A program made the translations under genes and the position numbers. 64,000 nt of DNA, from NCBI GenBank assembly GCA_030268105.1, contig BSDZ01000031.1, positions 1-64,000 of the forward strand. The letters run 5' to 3'. How positions within the stretch are numbered: the stretch's first letter is position 1; every line of letters begins with the position of its first letter. Positions 1 to 11,655 of this stretch are shown piece after piece. Source of the stretch: Volvox africanus (Eukaryota; Chlorophyta; Chlorophyceae; Chlamydomonadales; Volvocaceae). The notes beneath the pieces were generated by a model. That model was given only the letters and a program-made list of their open reading frames with translations. It ran no database searches and had not been told where the DNA came from.

Positions 1-3000
1 GGCGGGGGCCATCAGGGGGCGGAGGTCATCAGGGGGCGGGGGCCATCAGGGGGCGGAAGCCATCAGGGGGCGGGGGCCATGAGGGTCGGGGGCCATCAGG
101 GGGCGGGGGCCATCAGGGGGCGGGGGCCATCAGGGGGCGGGGGCCATCAGGGGGCGGAGGTCATCAGGGGGCGGAGGTCATCAGGGGGCGGGGGCCATCA
201 GGGGGCGGGGGCCATCAGGGGGCGGGGGCCATCAGGGGGCGGGGGCCATCAGGGGGCGGGGGCCATCAGGGGGCGGGGGCCATCAGGGGGCGGAGGCCAT
301 CAGGGGGCGATGGCCATCAGGGGGCGGGGGCCATCAGGGGGCGGGGGCCATCAGGGGGCGGAGGTCATCCGGGGGCGGAGGTCATCAGGGGGCGGAGGTC
401 ATCAGGGGGCGGGGGCCATCAGGGGGCGGGGGCCATCAGGGGGCGGGGGCCATCAGGGGGCGGGGGCCATCAGGGGGCGGAGGTCATCAGGGGGCGGAGG
501 TCATCAGGGGGCGGAGGTCATCAGGGGGCGGAGGTCATCAGGGGGCGGGGGCCATCAGGGGGCGGGGGCCATCAGAGGGCGGAGGTCATCAGGGGGCGGA
601 GGCCATCAGGGGGCGGGGGCAATCAGGGGGCGGGGGCCATCAGGGGGCGGAGGTCATCAGGGGGCGGAGGTCATCAGGGGGCGGAGGTCATCAGGGGGCG
701 GAGGTCATCAGGGGGCGGGGGCCATCAGGGGGCGGAGGTCATCAGGGGGCGGAGGTCACCAGGGGGCGGAGGCCATCAGGGGGCGGAGGTCACCAGGGGG
801 CGGGCGCCATTAGGGGGCGGGGGCCATCAGGGGGCGGGGGCCATCAGGGGGCGGAGGTCATCAGGGGGCGGGGGCCATCAGGGGGCGGGGGCCATCAGGG
901 GGCGGGGGCCATCAGGGGGCGGGGGCCATCAGGGGGCGGAGGTCATCAGGGGGCGGAGGTCATCAGGGGGCGGAGGTCATCAGGGGGCGGGGGCCATCAG
1001 GGGGCGGGGGCCATCAGGGGGCGGAGGCCATCAGGGGTCGGAGGTCATCAGGGGGCGGGGGCCATCAGGGGGCGGAAGCCATCAGGGGGCGGGGGCCATC
1101 AGGGGGCGGGGGCCATCAGGGGGCGGGCGCCATCAGGGGGCGGGGGCCATCAGGGGGCGGGGGCCATCAGGGGGCGGAGGTCATCAGGGGGCGGGGGCCA
1201 TCAGGGGGCGGAAGCCATCAGGGGGCGGGGGCCATGAGGGTCGGGGGCCATCAGGGGGCGGGGGCCATCAGGGGGCGGGGGCCATCAGGGGGCGGGGGCC
1301 ATCAGGGGGCGGAGGTCATCAGGGGGCGGAGGTCATCAGGGGGCGGGGGCCATCAGGGGGCGGGGGCCATCAGGGGGCGGGGGCCATCAGGGGGCGGGGG
1401 CCATCAGGGGGCGGGGGCCATCAGGGGGCGGGGGCCATCAGGGGGCGGAGGCCATCAGGGGGCGATGGCCATCAGGGGGCGGGGGCCATCAGGGGGCGGG
1501 GGCCATCAGGGGGCGGAGGTCATCCGGGGGCGGAGGTCATCAGGGGGCGGAGGTCATCAGGGGGCGGGGGCCATCAGGGGGCGGGGGCCATCAGGGGGCG
1601 GGGGCCATCAGGGGGCGGGGGCCATCAGGGGGCGGAGGTCATCAGGGGGCGGAGGTCATCAGGGGGCGGAGGTCATCAGGGGGCGGAGGTCATCAGGGGG
1701 CGGGGGCCATCAGGGGGCGGAGGTCATCAGGGGGCGGAGGTCATCAGGGGGCGGAGGTCATCAGGGGGCGGAGGTCATCAGGGGGCGGGGGCCATCAGAG
1801 GGCGGAGGTCATCAGGGGGCGGAGGCCATCAGGGGGCGGGGGCAATCAGGGGGCGGGGGCCATCAGGGGGCGGAGGTCATCAGGGGGCGGAGGTCATCAG
1901 GGGGCGGAGGTCATCAGGGGGCGGAGGTCATCAGGGGGCGGGGGCCATCAGGGGGCGGAGGTCATCAGGGGGCGGAGGTCACCAGGGGGCGGAGGCCATC
2001 AGGGGGCGGAGGTCACCAGGGGGCGGGCGCCATTAGGGGGCGGGGGCCATCAGGGGGCGGGGGTCATCAGGGGGCGGAGGTCATCAGGGGGCGGGGGCCA
2101 TCAGGGGGCGGGGGCCATCAGGGGGCGGGGGCCATCAGGGGGCGGGGGCCATCAGGGGGCGGGGGCCATCAGGGGGCGGGGGCCATCAGGGGGCGGAGGT
2201 CATCAGGGGGCGGAGGTCATCAGGGGGCGGAGGTCATCAGGGGGCGGGGGCCATCAGGGGGCGGAGGCCATCAGGGGGCGGGGGCCATCAGGGCGCGGAG
2301 GTCATGAGTGGGCGGGGGCCATCAGGGGGCGGAAGCCATCAGGGGGCGGGGGCCATCAGGGTCGGGGGCCATCAGGGGGCGGGGGCCATCAGGGGGCGGG
2401 GGCCATCAGGGGGCGGGGGCCATCAGGGGGCGGAGGTCATCAGGGTGCGGAGGCCATCAGGGGGCGGGGGCCATCAGGGGGCGGAGGTCATCAGGGGGCG
2501 GAGGTCATCAGGGGGCGGGGGCCATCAGGGGGCGGGGGCCATCAGGGGGCGGGGGCCATCAGAGGGCGGAGGTCATCAGGGGGCGGAGGCCATCAGGGGG
2601 CGGGGGCAATCAGGGGGCGGGGGCCATCAGAGGGCGGAGGTCATCAGGGGGCGGAGGCCATCAGGGGGCGGGGGCCATCAGGGGGCGGGGGCCATCAGGG
2701 GGCCGAGGTCATCAGGGGGCGGGGGCCATCAGGGGGCGGGGGCCATCAGGGGGCGGGGGCCATCAGGGGGCGGGGGCCATCAGGGGGCGGGGGCTATCAG
2801 GGGGCGGGGGCCATCAGGGGGCGGGGGCCATCAGGGGGCGGGGGCCATCAGGGGGCGGGGGCCATCAGGGGGCGGGGGCCATCAGGGGGCGGGGGCCATC
2901 AGGGGGCGGGGCCCATCAGGGGGCGGGCGCCATCAGGGGGCGGGGGCCATCAGGGGGCGGGGGCCATCAGGGGGCGGAGGTCATCAGGGGGCGGAGGTCA

Positions 3001-6000
3001 TCAGGGGGCGGAAGCCATCAGGGGGCGGGGGCCATCAGGGGGCGGGGGCCATCAGGGGGCGGGCGCCATCAGGGGGCGGGGGCCATCAGGGGGCGGGGGC
3101 CATCAGGGGGCGGAGGTCATCAGGGGGCGGGGGCCATCAGGGGGCGGAAGCCATCAGGGGGCGGGGGCCATGAGGGTCGGGGGCCATCAGGGGGCGGGGG
3201 CCATCAGGGGGCGGGGGCCATCAGGGGGCGGGGGCCATCAGGGGGCGGAGGTCATCAGGGGGCGGAGGTCATCAGGGGGCGGGGGCCATCAGGGGGCGGG
3301 GGCCATCAGGGGGCGGGGGCCATCAGGGGGCGGGGGCCATCAGGGGGCGGGGGCCATCAGGGGGCGGGGGCCATCAGGGGGCGGAGGTCATCAGGGGGCG
3401 GAGGTCATCAGGGGGCGGAGGTCATCAGGGGGCGGGGGCCATCAGGGGGCGGGGGCCATCAGGGGGCGGGGGCCATCAGGGGGCGGGGGCCATCAGGGGG
3501 CGGGGGCCATCAGGGGGCGGGGGCCATCAGGGGGCGGAGGCCATCAGGGGGCGATGGCCATCAGGGGGCGGGGGCCATCAGGGGGCGGGGGCCATCAGGG
3601 GGCGGAGGTCATCCGGGGGCGGAGGTCATCAGGGGGCGGAGGTCATCAGGGGGCGGGGGCCATCAGGGGGCGGGGGCCATCAGGGGGCGGGGGCCATCAG
3701 GGGGCGGGGGCCATCAGGGGGCGGAGGTCATCAGGGGGCGGAGGTCATCAGGGGGCGGAGGTCATCAGGGGGCGGAGGTCATCAGGGGGCGGGGGCCATC
3801 AGGGGGCGGGGGCCATCAGAGGGCGGAGGTCATCAGGGGGCGGAGGCCATCAGGGGGCGGGGGCAATCAGGGGGCGGGGGCCATCAGGGGGCGGAGGTCA
3901 TCAGGGGGCGGAGGTCATCAGGGGGCGGAGGTCATCAGGGGGCGGAGGTCATCAGGGGGCGGGGGCCATCAGGGGGCGGAGGTCATCAGGGGGCGGAGGT
4001 CACCAGGGGGCGGAGGCCATCAGGGGGCGGAGGTCACCAGGGGGCGGGCGCCATTAGGGGGCGGGGGCCATCAGGGGGCGGGGGCCATCAGGGGGCGGAG
4101 GTCATCAGGGGGCGGGGGCCATCAGGGGGCGGGGGCCATCAGGGGGCGGGGGCCATCAGGGGGCGGGGGCCATCAGGGGGCGGAGGTCATCAGGGGGCGG
4201 AGGTCATCAGGGGGCGGAGGTCATCAGGGGGCGGGGGCCATCAGGGGGCGGGGGCCATCAGGGGGCGGAGGCCATCAGGGGTCGGAGGTCATCAGGGGGC
4301 GGGGGCCATCAGGGGGCGGAAGCCATCAGGGGGCGGGGGCCATCAGGGGGCGGGGGCCATCAGGGGGCGGGCGCCATCAGGGGGCGGGGGCCATCAGGGG
4401 GCGGGGGCCATCAGGGGGCGGAGGTCATCAGGGGGCGGGGGCCATCAGGGGGCGGAAGCCATCAGGGGGCGGGGGCCATGAGGGTCGGGGGCCATCAGGG
4501 GGCGGGGGCCATCAGGGGGCGGGGGCCATCAGGGGGCGGGGGCCATCAGGGGGCGGAGGTCATCAGGGGGCGGAGGTCATCAGGGGGCGGGGGCCATCAG
4601 GGGGCGGGGGCCATCAGGGGGCGGGGGCCATCAGGGGGCGGGGGCCATCAGGGGGCGGGGGCCATCAGGGGGCGGGGGCCATCAGGGGGCGGAGGCCATC
4701 AGGGGGCGATGGCCATCAGGGGGCGGGGGCCATCAGGGGGCGGGGGCCATCAGGGGGCGGAGGTCATCCGGGGGCGGAGGTCATCAGGGGGCGGAGGTCA
4801 TCAGGGGGCGGGGGCCATCAGGGGGCGGGGGCCATCAGGGGGCGGGGGCCATCAGGGGGCGGGGGCCATCAGGGGGCGGAGGTCATCAGGGGGCGGAGGT
4901 CATCAGGGGGCGGAGGTCATCAGGGGGCGGAGGTCATCAGGGGGCGGGGGCCATCAGGGGGCGGAGGTCATCAGGGGGCGGAGGTCATCAGGGGGCGGAG
5001 GTCATCAGGGGGCGGAGGTCATCAGGGGGCGGGGGCCATCAGAGGGCGGAGGTCATCAGGGGGCGGAGGCCATCAGGGGGCGGGGGCAATCAGGGGGCGG
5101 GGGCCATCAGGGGGCGGAGGTCATCAGGGGGCGGAGGTCATCAGGGGGCGGAGGTCATCAGGGGGCGGAGGTCATCAGGGGGCGGGGGCCATCAGGGGGC
5201 GGAGGTCATCAGGGGGCGGAGGTCACCAGGGGGCGGAGGCCATCAGGGGGCGGAGGTCACCAGGGGGCGGGCGCCATTAGGGGGCGGGGGCCATCAGGGG
5301 GCGGGGGTCATCAGGGGGCGGAGGTCATCAGGGGGCGGGGGCCATCAGGGGGCGGGGGCCATCAGGGGGCGGGGGCCATCAGGGGGCGGGGGCCATCAGG
5401 GGGCGGGGGCCATCAGGGGGCGGGGGCCATCAGGGGGCGGAGGTCATCAGGGGGCGGAGGTCATCAGGGGGCGGAGGTCATCAGGGGGCGGGGGCCATCA
5501 GGGGGCGGAGGCCATCAGGGGGCGGGGGCCATCAGGGCGCGGAGGTCATGAGTGGGCGGGGGCCATCAGGGGGCGGAAGCCATCAGGGGGCGGGGGCCAT
5601 CAGGGTCGGGGGCCATCAGGGGGCGGGGGCCATCAGGGGGCGGGGGCCATCAGGGGGCGGGGGCCATCAGGGGGCGGAGGTCATCAGGGTGCGGAGGCCA
5701 TCAGGGGGCGGGGGCCATCAGGGGGCGGAGGTCATCAGGGGGCGGAGGTCATCAGGGGGCGGGGGCCATCAGGGGGCGGGGGCCATCAGGGGGCGGGGGC
5801 CATCAGAGGGCGGAGGTCATCAGGGGGCGGAGGCCATCAGGGGGCGGGGGCAATCAGGGGGCGGGGGCCATCAGAGGGCGGAGGTCATCAGGGGGCGGAG
5901 GCCATCAGGGGGCGGGGGCCATCAGGGGGCGGGGGCCATCAGGGGGCCGAGGTCATCAGGGGGCGGGGGCCATCAGGGGGCGGGGGCCATCAGGGGGCGG

Positions 6001-6615
6001 GGGCCATCAGGGGGCGGGGGCCATCAGGGGGCGGGGGCTATCAGGGGGCGGGGGCCATCAGGGGGCGGGGGCCATCAGGGGGCGGGGGCCATCAGGGGGC
6101 GGGGGCCATCAGGGGGCGGGGGCCATCAGGGGGCGGGGGCCATCAGGGGGCGGGGCCCATCAGGGGGCGGGCGCCATCAGGGGGCGGGGGCCATCAGGGG
6201 GCGGGGGCCATCAGGGGGCGGAGGTCATCAGGGGGCGGAGGTCATCAGGGGGCGGAGGTCATCAGGGGGCGGGGGCCATCAGGGGGCGGAGGCCATCAGG
6301 GGGCGATGGCCATCAGGGCGCGGAGGTCATCAGTGGGCGGGGGCCATCAGGGGGCGGGGTCATCAGGGGGCGGGGGCCATCAGGGTCGGGGGCCATCAGG
6401 GGGCGCAGGTCATCAGGGGGCGGGGGCCATCAGGGGGCGGGGGCCATCAGGGGGCGGAGGTCATCAGGGGGCGGGGGCCATCAGGGGGCGGAGGTCATCA
6501 GGGGGCGGAGGCCTTCAGGGGGCGGGGGCCTTCAGGGGGAGGGTCCATCAGGGGGCGGGGGCCATCAGGGGGCGGGGTATATCAGGGGGCGGGGGCCATC
6601 AGGGGGCGGGGGCCG
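1..6615 (+). repeat. 17-bp G-rich minisatellite with higher-order repeats
   Basis: Tandem array of a 17-bp unit, GGGGGCCATCAGGGGGC, with a common variant starting GGAGGTC. It starts before the window and decays into imperfect units after about 6300. Rare marker variants (GCCATGAGGGTCGG at about 77, 1232, 3168 and 4476; GTCATGAGTGGG at about 2303 and 5547) show a nested order. A block of about 1155 bp and one of about 1936 bp alternate as A-B-A'-B', so most of the array repeats with a 3244-bp offset; A' is 153 bp (nine units) longer than A. Because 17 is not a multiple of 3 and no stop falls on the sense strand, all three forward frames stay open and give the same 17-residue peptide repeat; the reverse strand has a TGA in each unit. 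I read it as intronic DNA of RTCB, not coding. Confidence 0.95.
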
Positions 6616-6733
6616 TGTGTAGCCGCTGAGTTGGAGGAGGATGAAAGCACCTTTCGTTATAGCCCCAGGCAAGTAGCCAACATCTTCGAGCCCCTACACT
6701 CCCCAACACCCCACCCCGCATGCTACATCTCAG

Positions 6734-9700
6734 GCCGCTCTGGAGCTTGGGATGGACTGGTCCATGCGGGAGGGATACGCCTGGGCTGAGGACAAGGAGC
6801 ACTGCGAAGAGTACGGCCGCATGCTTAACGCGGGTGGGTGTCCGCGGCATGGGAGAGTGCTGCGGCCCCGCCGGTGCCAGTGCTGCAGCTCCGGTCTAAA
6901 CCTTCACTCATATCGCCACCCGTCTTTCTTCCTTACCTTTGCCGCTGCCACTGGAACTTTGCAATCAAGAAGACTGCGAGTTCTCGGTTCCTGAATATCA
7001 CTCCCCACGCTGCTTAACGGACGTTAACGGACGCTGTTTTAACGGACACTCCTGGCCCCCCATCCGAGCGACGCTTCGACTTCAACCTTAATTACTGCAT
7101 TCGTTTCCGAGGGCCTTATGTGCATTTTGTTCACGGGGTTGGGTTCTGTTGACGCATACACACACACACACCATGTCCCAGCCCCTGACACCCGGGGGGG
7201 GGGGATTACGGCCGCAGATCCCCGCCACGTCAGCTCACGAGCCAAGAAGCGTGGCCTGCCACAAATGGGGACTTTGGGGGCTGGCAACCACTACGCGGAG
7301 GTGCAGGTACCGGGGGTGATGGGGGTATACGGGGGTGTCGGGGGGGGCCGGTTTGCGTCGGCCCATGTGTGTGTGATACTTCGCCGCGTTTCCGCGTCCT
7401 CCTTTGTCACAGCCCTAGGGCGCATGTTCATAGGGGCCCTATAGAGAGCGAGCAGAGCGCAGGATGACTGACATGCCCCAATCTCACACATCACTAGCCA
7501 CTAGAGCGGTTAGTTGATCGGTCCTTGGTTAGTACCGTTTTTCCTGTTTTTATGTACCAAAATTCACGCCACCTCACCTCCTCCAGGTTGTGGACGAGGT
7601 GTTCGACCCGGTGGCTGCGCGGCGTATGGGTATTGACACGAAGGGGCAGGTGGTGGTGATGATCCATAGCGGCAGCCGAGGATTGGGGCACCAGGTAAGG
7701 CGGATGCGCTTATGGGGCTGATGGGCTTAGGGCCGTATGGGGAGACCTGGGAAATTAGTTGCCTCCTTGGACGTGTGTATTGTATTTAGGGTTTACGTCA
7801 AGATGCTCTCAGTTTATTGGACCGTGAGTATGGTGTGAGTCAGGAGCATGGCGTACGGAAACGGGGTGCGACTTTGATGGGGAGAGACGGTCTCCCAATG
7901 ACAGTACAGCATAAGCAACTGAATACCGTTACCAACGACTCGGAAATTGAGATGATGTTGTAGGAATGATAACGAATCTTTTAACAGCCGAATATCGCCA
8001 GCTTGATCCGCCAGCTTGAAGACGCTGTGCCTTAAACGTTTAGGGTTTAGCCTCGCCTGTTTGTCAGTCGCAGTATGGACGTCGCAGGTTGCCACGGATG
8101 CACTGGTAGCAATGGAGCGAGCCATGGCGAGGGACGGAATTGTTACCAACGACCGGTGGGGTGTCAGTTAGCGAGCGTCTGAAAAACGGATTTCTGTAAA
8201 TAGCAGCCTTGGGTTGATTGGTTTAGTAATCTAGTTTTTATTTGTTATGTTGCTTGGTGAGGCGAGAGCGGGGCGGGGCGGGCGGGGCGGGCGGGGCGGG
8301 GCGGGGCGCCAAGCAGGGCGAGAAATGACTCACTTTGGGTTATAGGATATTTAGGGGTTGCCCAGGTGCCTCGAAATCAGTTGCGGCAGTTCGTTCGTGG
8401 CTGCGTCTGTCAGTTTGTTTGTTAACCCACCCGTCCACTTGATACCGCCCGTCCTGGTTCCAGCCAGCTGGCCTGTGCCCGCATAAGCAGTGAGGAGGGA
8501 CAGTCATATCTGGCCGCAATGGCCTGTGCAGCGAACTATGCGTGGGTCAACCGGAGCAGTATGACCTTCCTCGCCAGGCAGGTGCGAGGGAGGGCGGGTC
8601 GGGGCAGCGTGTGCAGGGCCAGCGGCAGGAGGCGAGCACTTGTAGCAGCTCTTTTAAGTCACGGGGCTTGGGTGTAAGACAGTTGGAGGCGCTGGCATCT
8701 AAAGGGGAAAGGCCAGGGTATGTTAAACTGTACGAATTACCCTGGGTAGGGTAGGGTAGGGTAGGGTGGGGAGGGGTATTGTTTCGGATGGGGACGTGCA
8801 TCTTTTTACCACCACGGCTTCAGCGCATCATAGTTATGATAACTCCTTTGATACTCCTTTACTAGTGGCCCCAGAGCCCTCCGTTGCCTGCTGGTCTCTT
8901 CCAAACTTGATCTCCTCTCCTCCGTGGCGCGAGTTACTACCTAATGTGTTGTTCATCACCTTTTCCCACGGGATCGGTTATCTCCCCTTCACAAACCCTC
9001 TGTCGTCATTTTGTTTCCCTCCCGGGCCCCCGCTGTCTCCTCTCGAGGGCTAGGCGGCCTACCATCAGGTCTCCATTGGGCTCTACCTCCCTCCCACACA
9101 CTACTTCACACTTGCCTGTTCCCTTCACAAATTTCGCATCCAGGCCTTCGCGAAGATCTTCGCGAGCACCCCCGATGACCTGGACATGCACGTCGTGTAT
9201 GATGTCAGCCACAACATCGCCAAGGTATGTGGCACGGGGGAGTTCTTCCTCGCCTGCAGGAGCTGCTCCCGAATTGGGAAGATGGGGAAATCGCATGGAA
9301 GGCAGCTTAGCTGGGTTCGTTGAGCTCTTGTTCCCAACCCCTTCCTCCCACGCGTGCTCAACTCCGGCCCCGATGCGGTTCGTTGTTTTGGAGCTCCTTT
9401 GAAGTCACGTCCTGTCAGAACATCATCACCTGATTACGGTGTTTCGCTTTGCGGGGTTATTCGTACATTGTACATCCCCCACCTCATTCCTCACTGTCAC
9501 GGCGCCAACCGTCATACGACCTTCGTGGTTAGTCCTTGATTCCTCAGCACCAGCACCAGCACCAGTATCAGGATCCGTGTATTCGTCTTTTCCCTCCCCT
9601 CTGGCCCCCGCATAGGTGGAGCAACACATGGTGGATGGCAAACCCATGCGGTTGCTGGTGCATCGGAAGGGCTCCACTCGCGCCTTCCCGCCTCACCACC

Positions 9701-11655
9701 CGCTCATCCCCGCCGACTACCAGCTCATAGGCCAGCCGGTGCTGGTGGGGGGCACCATGGGCACGTCCTCCTACGTGCTCACGGGCACAGACGAAGGCTT
9801 CAAGGAAACCTTCGGCTCCACATGCCACGGCGCCGGTGGGTGCAGGTCCGGGGACTGTTTTTGCACGGGGAGGGGAGGGGAGGGGAGGGGAGGGGAGGGG
9901 AGGGGAGGGGAGGGGAGGGGAGGGGAGGGGAGGGGAGGGGAGGGGAGGGGAGGGGAGGCACGGGAGGGGAGGGGAGGGGAGGGGAGGGGAGGCACGGGAG
10001 GGGAGGGGAGGGGAGGGGAGGGGAGGCACGGGAGGGGAGGGGAGGGGAGGGGAGGGGAGGCACGGGAGGGGAGGGGAGGGGAGGGGAGGGGAGGCACGGG
10101 AGGGGAGGGGAGGGGAGGGGAGGGGAGGCACGGGAGGGGAGGGGAGGGGAGGGGAGGGGAGGGGAGGGGAGGGAGGGGAGGGGAGGGGAGGGGAGGGGAG
10201 GGGAGGGAGGGGAGGGGAGGGGAGGGGAGGGGAGGGGAGGGAGGGGAGGGGAGGGGAGGGGAGGGGAGGCACGGGAGGGGAGGGGAGGGGAGGGGAGGGG
10301 AGGCACGGGAGGGGAGGGGAGGGGAGGGGAGGGGAGGCACGGGAGGGGAGGGGAGGGGAGGGGAGGGGAGGCACGGGAGGGGAGGGGAGGGGAGGGGAGG
10401 GGAGGCACGGGAGGGGAGGGGAGGGGAGGGGAGGCACGGGAGGGGAGGGGAGGGGAGGGGAGGGGAGGCACGGGAGGGGAGGGGAGGGGAGGGGAGGGGA
10501 GGGGAGGGGAGGCACGGGAGGGGAGGGGAGGGGAGGGGAGGGGAGGCACGGGAGGGGGGGGGAGGGGAGGGGAGGGGAGGCACGGGAGGGGGGGGGAGGG
10601 GAGGGGAGGGGAGGCACGGGAGGGGAGGGGAGGGGAGGGGAGGGGAGGCAGGGGAGGGGAGGGGAGGGGAGGGGAGGCACGGGAGGGGAGGGGAGGGGAC
10701 GGGAGGGGAGGCACGGGAGGGGAGGGGAGGCACGGGAGGGGAGGGGAGGCACGGGAGGGGAGGGGAGGGGAGGGGAGGGGAGGGGAGGCACGGGAGGGGA
10801 CGGGAGGGGAGGGGAGGGGAGACACGGGAGGGGAGACACGGGAGGGGAGACACGGGAGGGGAGACACGGGAGGGGAGACACGGGAGGGGAGACACGGGAG
10901 GGGAGACACGGGAGGGCAAGGGGTTGGGGTGGAGTTGTTGGCGGAGATTGAAAGCGTAGCGCCTGTTTGCATTGCTGGGGTGGATGCTCTTCAGGTTCTG
11001 TGCCGTTGTCTTAACTCTTCATGCAAGGTGTAGCCAGTTGCACTTCTATCCAGGCTTGGCCATAATGTTTCGTTGTTGTTATTGTTTTTGCTGCTGCTGC
11101 TGCTGCTGCTGCTGCTCCGAAACTGATCCACGTAGGCCGGGCCCGCAGCCGCAACAGCTCCCGCAATAAGCTGGATTACCAGGAGGTCCTGGATAACCTC
11201 AAGGTGCTGGGGTAGAGGGATTGGATGGGAGGGGGCAGGGGTTCCGTTTTGTTGGGCAAGAAATTTCTTAAGTCATGGAAGACCAGGAAGCATATGGGGA
11301 GGTCTGGGGAGGAGGCTTGGGGAGGGCTCCCTGGAAGGGACGGGAGGAACATTTTGTCTTTGCGCAGATGGGATTGGAGAGAGGGGAGCGCCGCTTCGCG
11401 GTACCTCTGCCACACCTGTTTTACCATTTTCATCCCGCCGTCTCTTCTTCCGCCTCTCTACCCCCCCTCCCTCCCGCCCGTCTTGCCCCCCGTCAGACCA
11501 AGGGCATCTCCATCCGAGTGGCATCTCCCAAGCTGGTGATGGAGGAGGCGCCGGAGAGCTATAAGGACGTGTCGGCGGTGGTAGACACGTGCCACGCGGC
11601 GGGGATATCGAAGAAGGCCGTCAAGCTGCGACCAGTTGCGGTCATCAAAGGATGA
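6734..11655 (+). CDS. RNA-splicing ligase RtcB homolog, 5' part missing
   Basis: tRNA-splicing / RNA 3'-phosphate ligase of the RtcB (HSPC117) family, which joins tRNA exons and, in animals, XBP1 mRNA. Nine exons can be joined with consistent phase: 6734-6833, 7218-7306, 7587-7694, 8088-8155, 8464-8581, 9144-9224, 9616-9835, 11136-11203 and 11497-11655. They encode the C-terminal part from [20 protein letters not shown] to the end [10 protein letters not shown] and stop. Visible active-site stretches are [30 protein letters not shown] and CHGAGRARSR; the last carries the histidine that is guanylylated in this family. The N-terminal part, with the metal-binding cysteine motif, is not in the window. 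The first visible exon starts at a clean acceptor in phase 0, so earlier exons should lie left of the 17-bp minisatellite. Introns hold G-rich repeats. Confidence 0.93.
8269..8308 (+). repeat. GGGGC/GGGC tandem repeat in RTCB intron
   Basis: Irregular (GGGGC)/(GGGC) run in the intron between the exons at 8088-8155 and 8464-8581. The G-rich strand is the sense strand. Confidence 0.85.
8744..8775 (+). repeat. GGGTA microsatellite in RTCB intron
   Basis: About five GGGTA units followed by GGGTGGGGAGGGG, just downstream of the 8464-8581 exon. Looks telomere-like, but the unit is not the TTTTAGGG of green algae, so it is read as a simple microsatellite. Confidence 0.8.
9866..10919 (+). repeat. 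GGGGA minisatellite with 34-bp period in RTCB intron
   Basis: About 1.05 kb of nearly pure GGGGA units interrupted by GGCAC. In the first part the CAC interruptions recur every 34 bp (for example 9959, 9993, 10027, 10061, 10095). The 3' end changes to GACAC-containing units of about 16 bp. It fills most of the intron between exons ending at 9835 and starting at 11136. It has no stop codon in the forward frames and none in several reverse frames, so it produces long spurious ORFs (Gly/Arg/Glu-rich forward, Pro/Leu/Ser-rich reverse). Confidence 0.95.
11089..11117 (+). repeat. TGC microsatellite before RTCB exon
   Basis: About nine TGC units, about 20 bases upstream of the acceptor of the 11136-11203 exon, so inside the 3' splice-site region. 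Confidence 0.85.

Noticed and set aside
1..6615. CRISPR-like array
   Set aside because: Units are directly adjacent with no unique spacers, and the context is a eukaryotic nuclear gene.
79..6789. Long Gly/Arg-rich ORFs (up to 990 codons) across the left array
   Set aside because: They follow from a 17-bp unit without sense stops; all frames give the same peptide repeat and there is no independent coding signal.
8744..8775. GGGTA run as telomere sequence
   Set aside because: The unit differs from the TTTTAGGG type seen at 37397-37440 and lies in an intron.
9568..11033. Long ORFs on both strands across the GGGGA array (Gly/Arg/Glu and Pro/Leu/Ser repeats)
   Set aside because: Simple repeat without stops; only the first 220 bases of the + strand ORF (9616-9835) are an RTCB exon.
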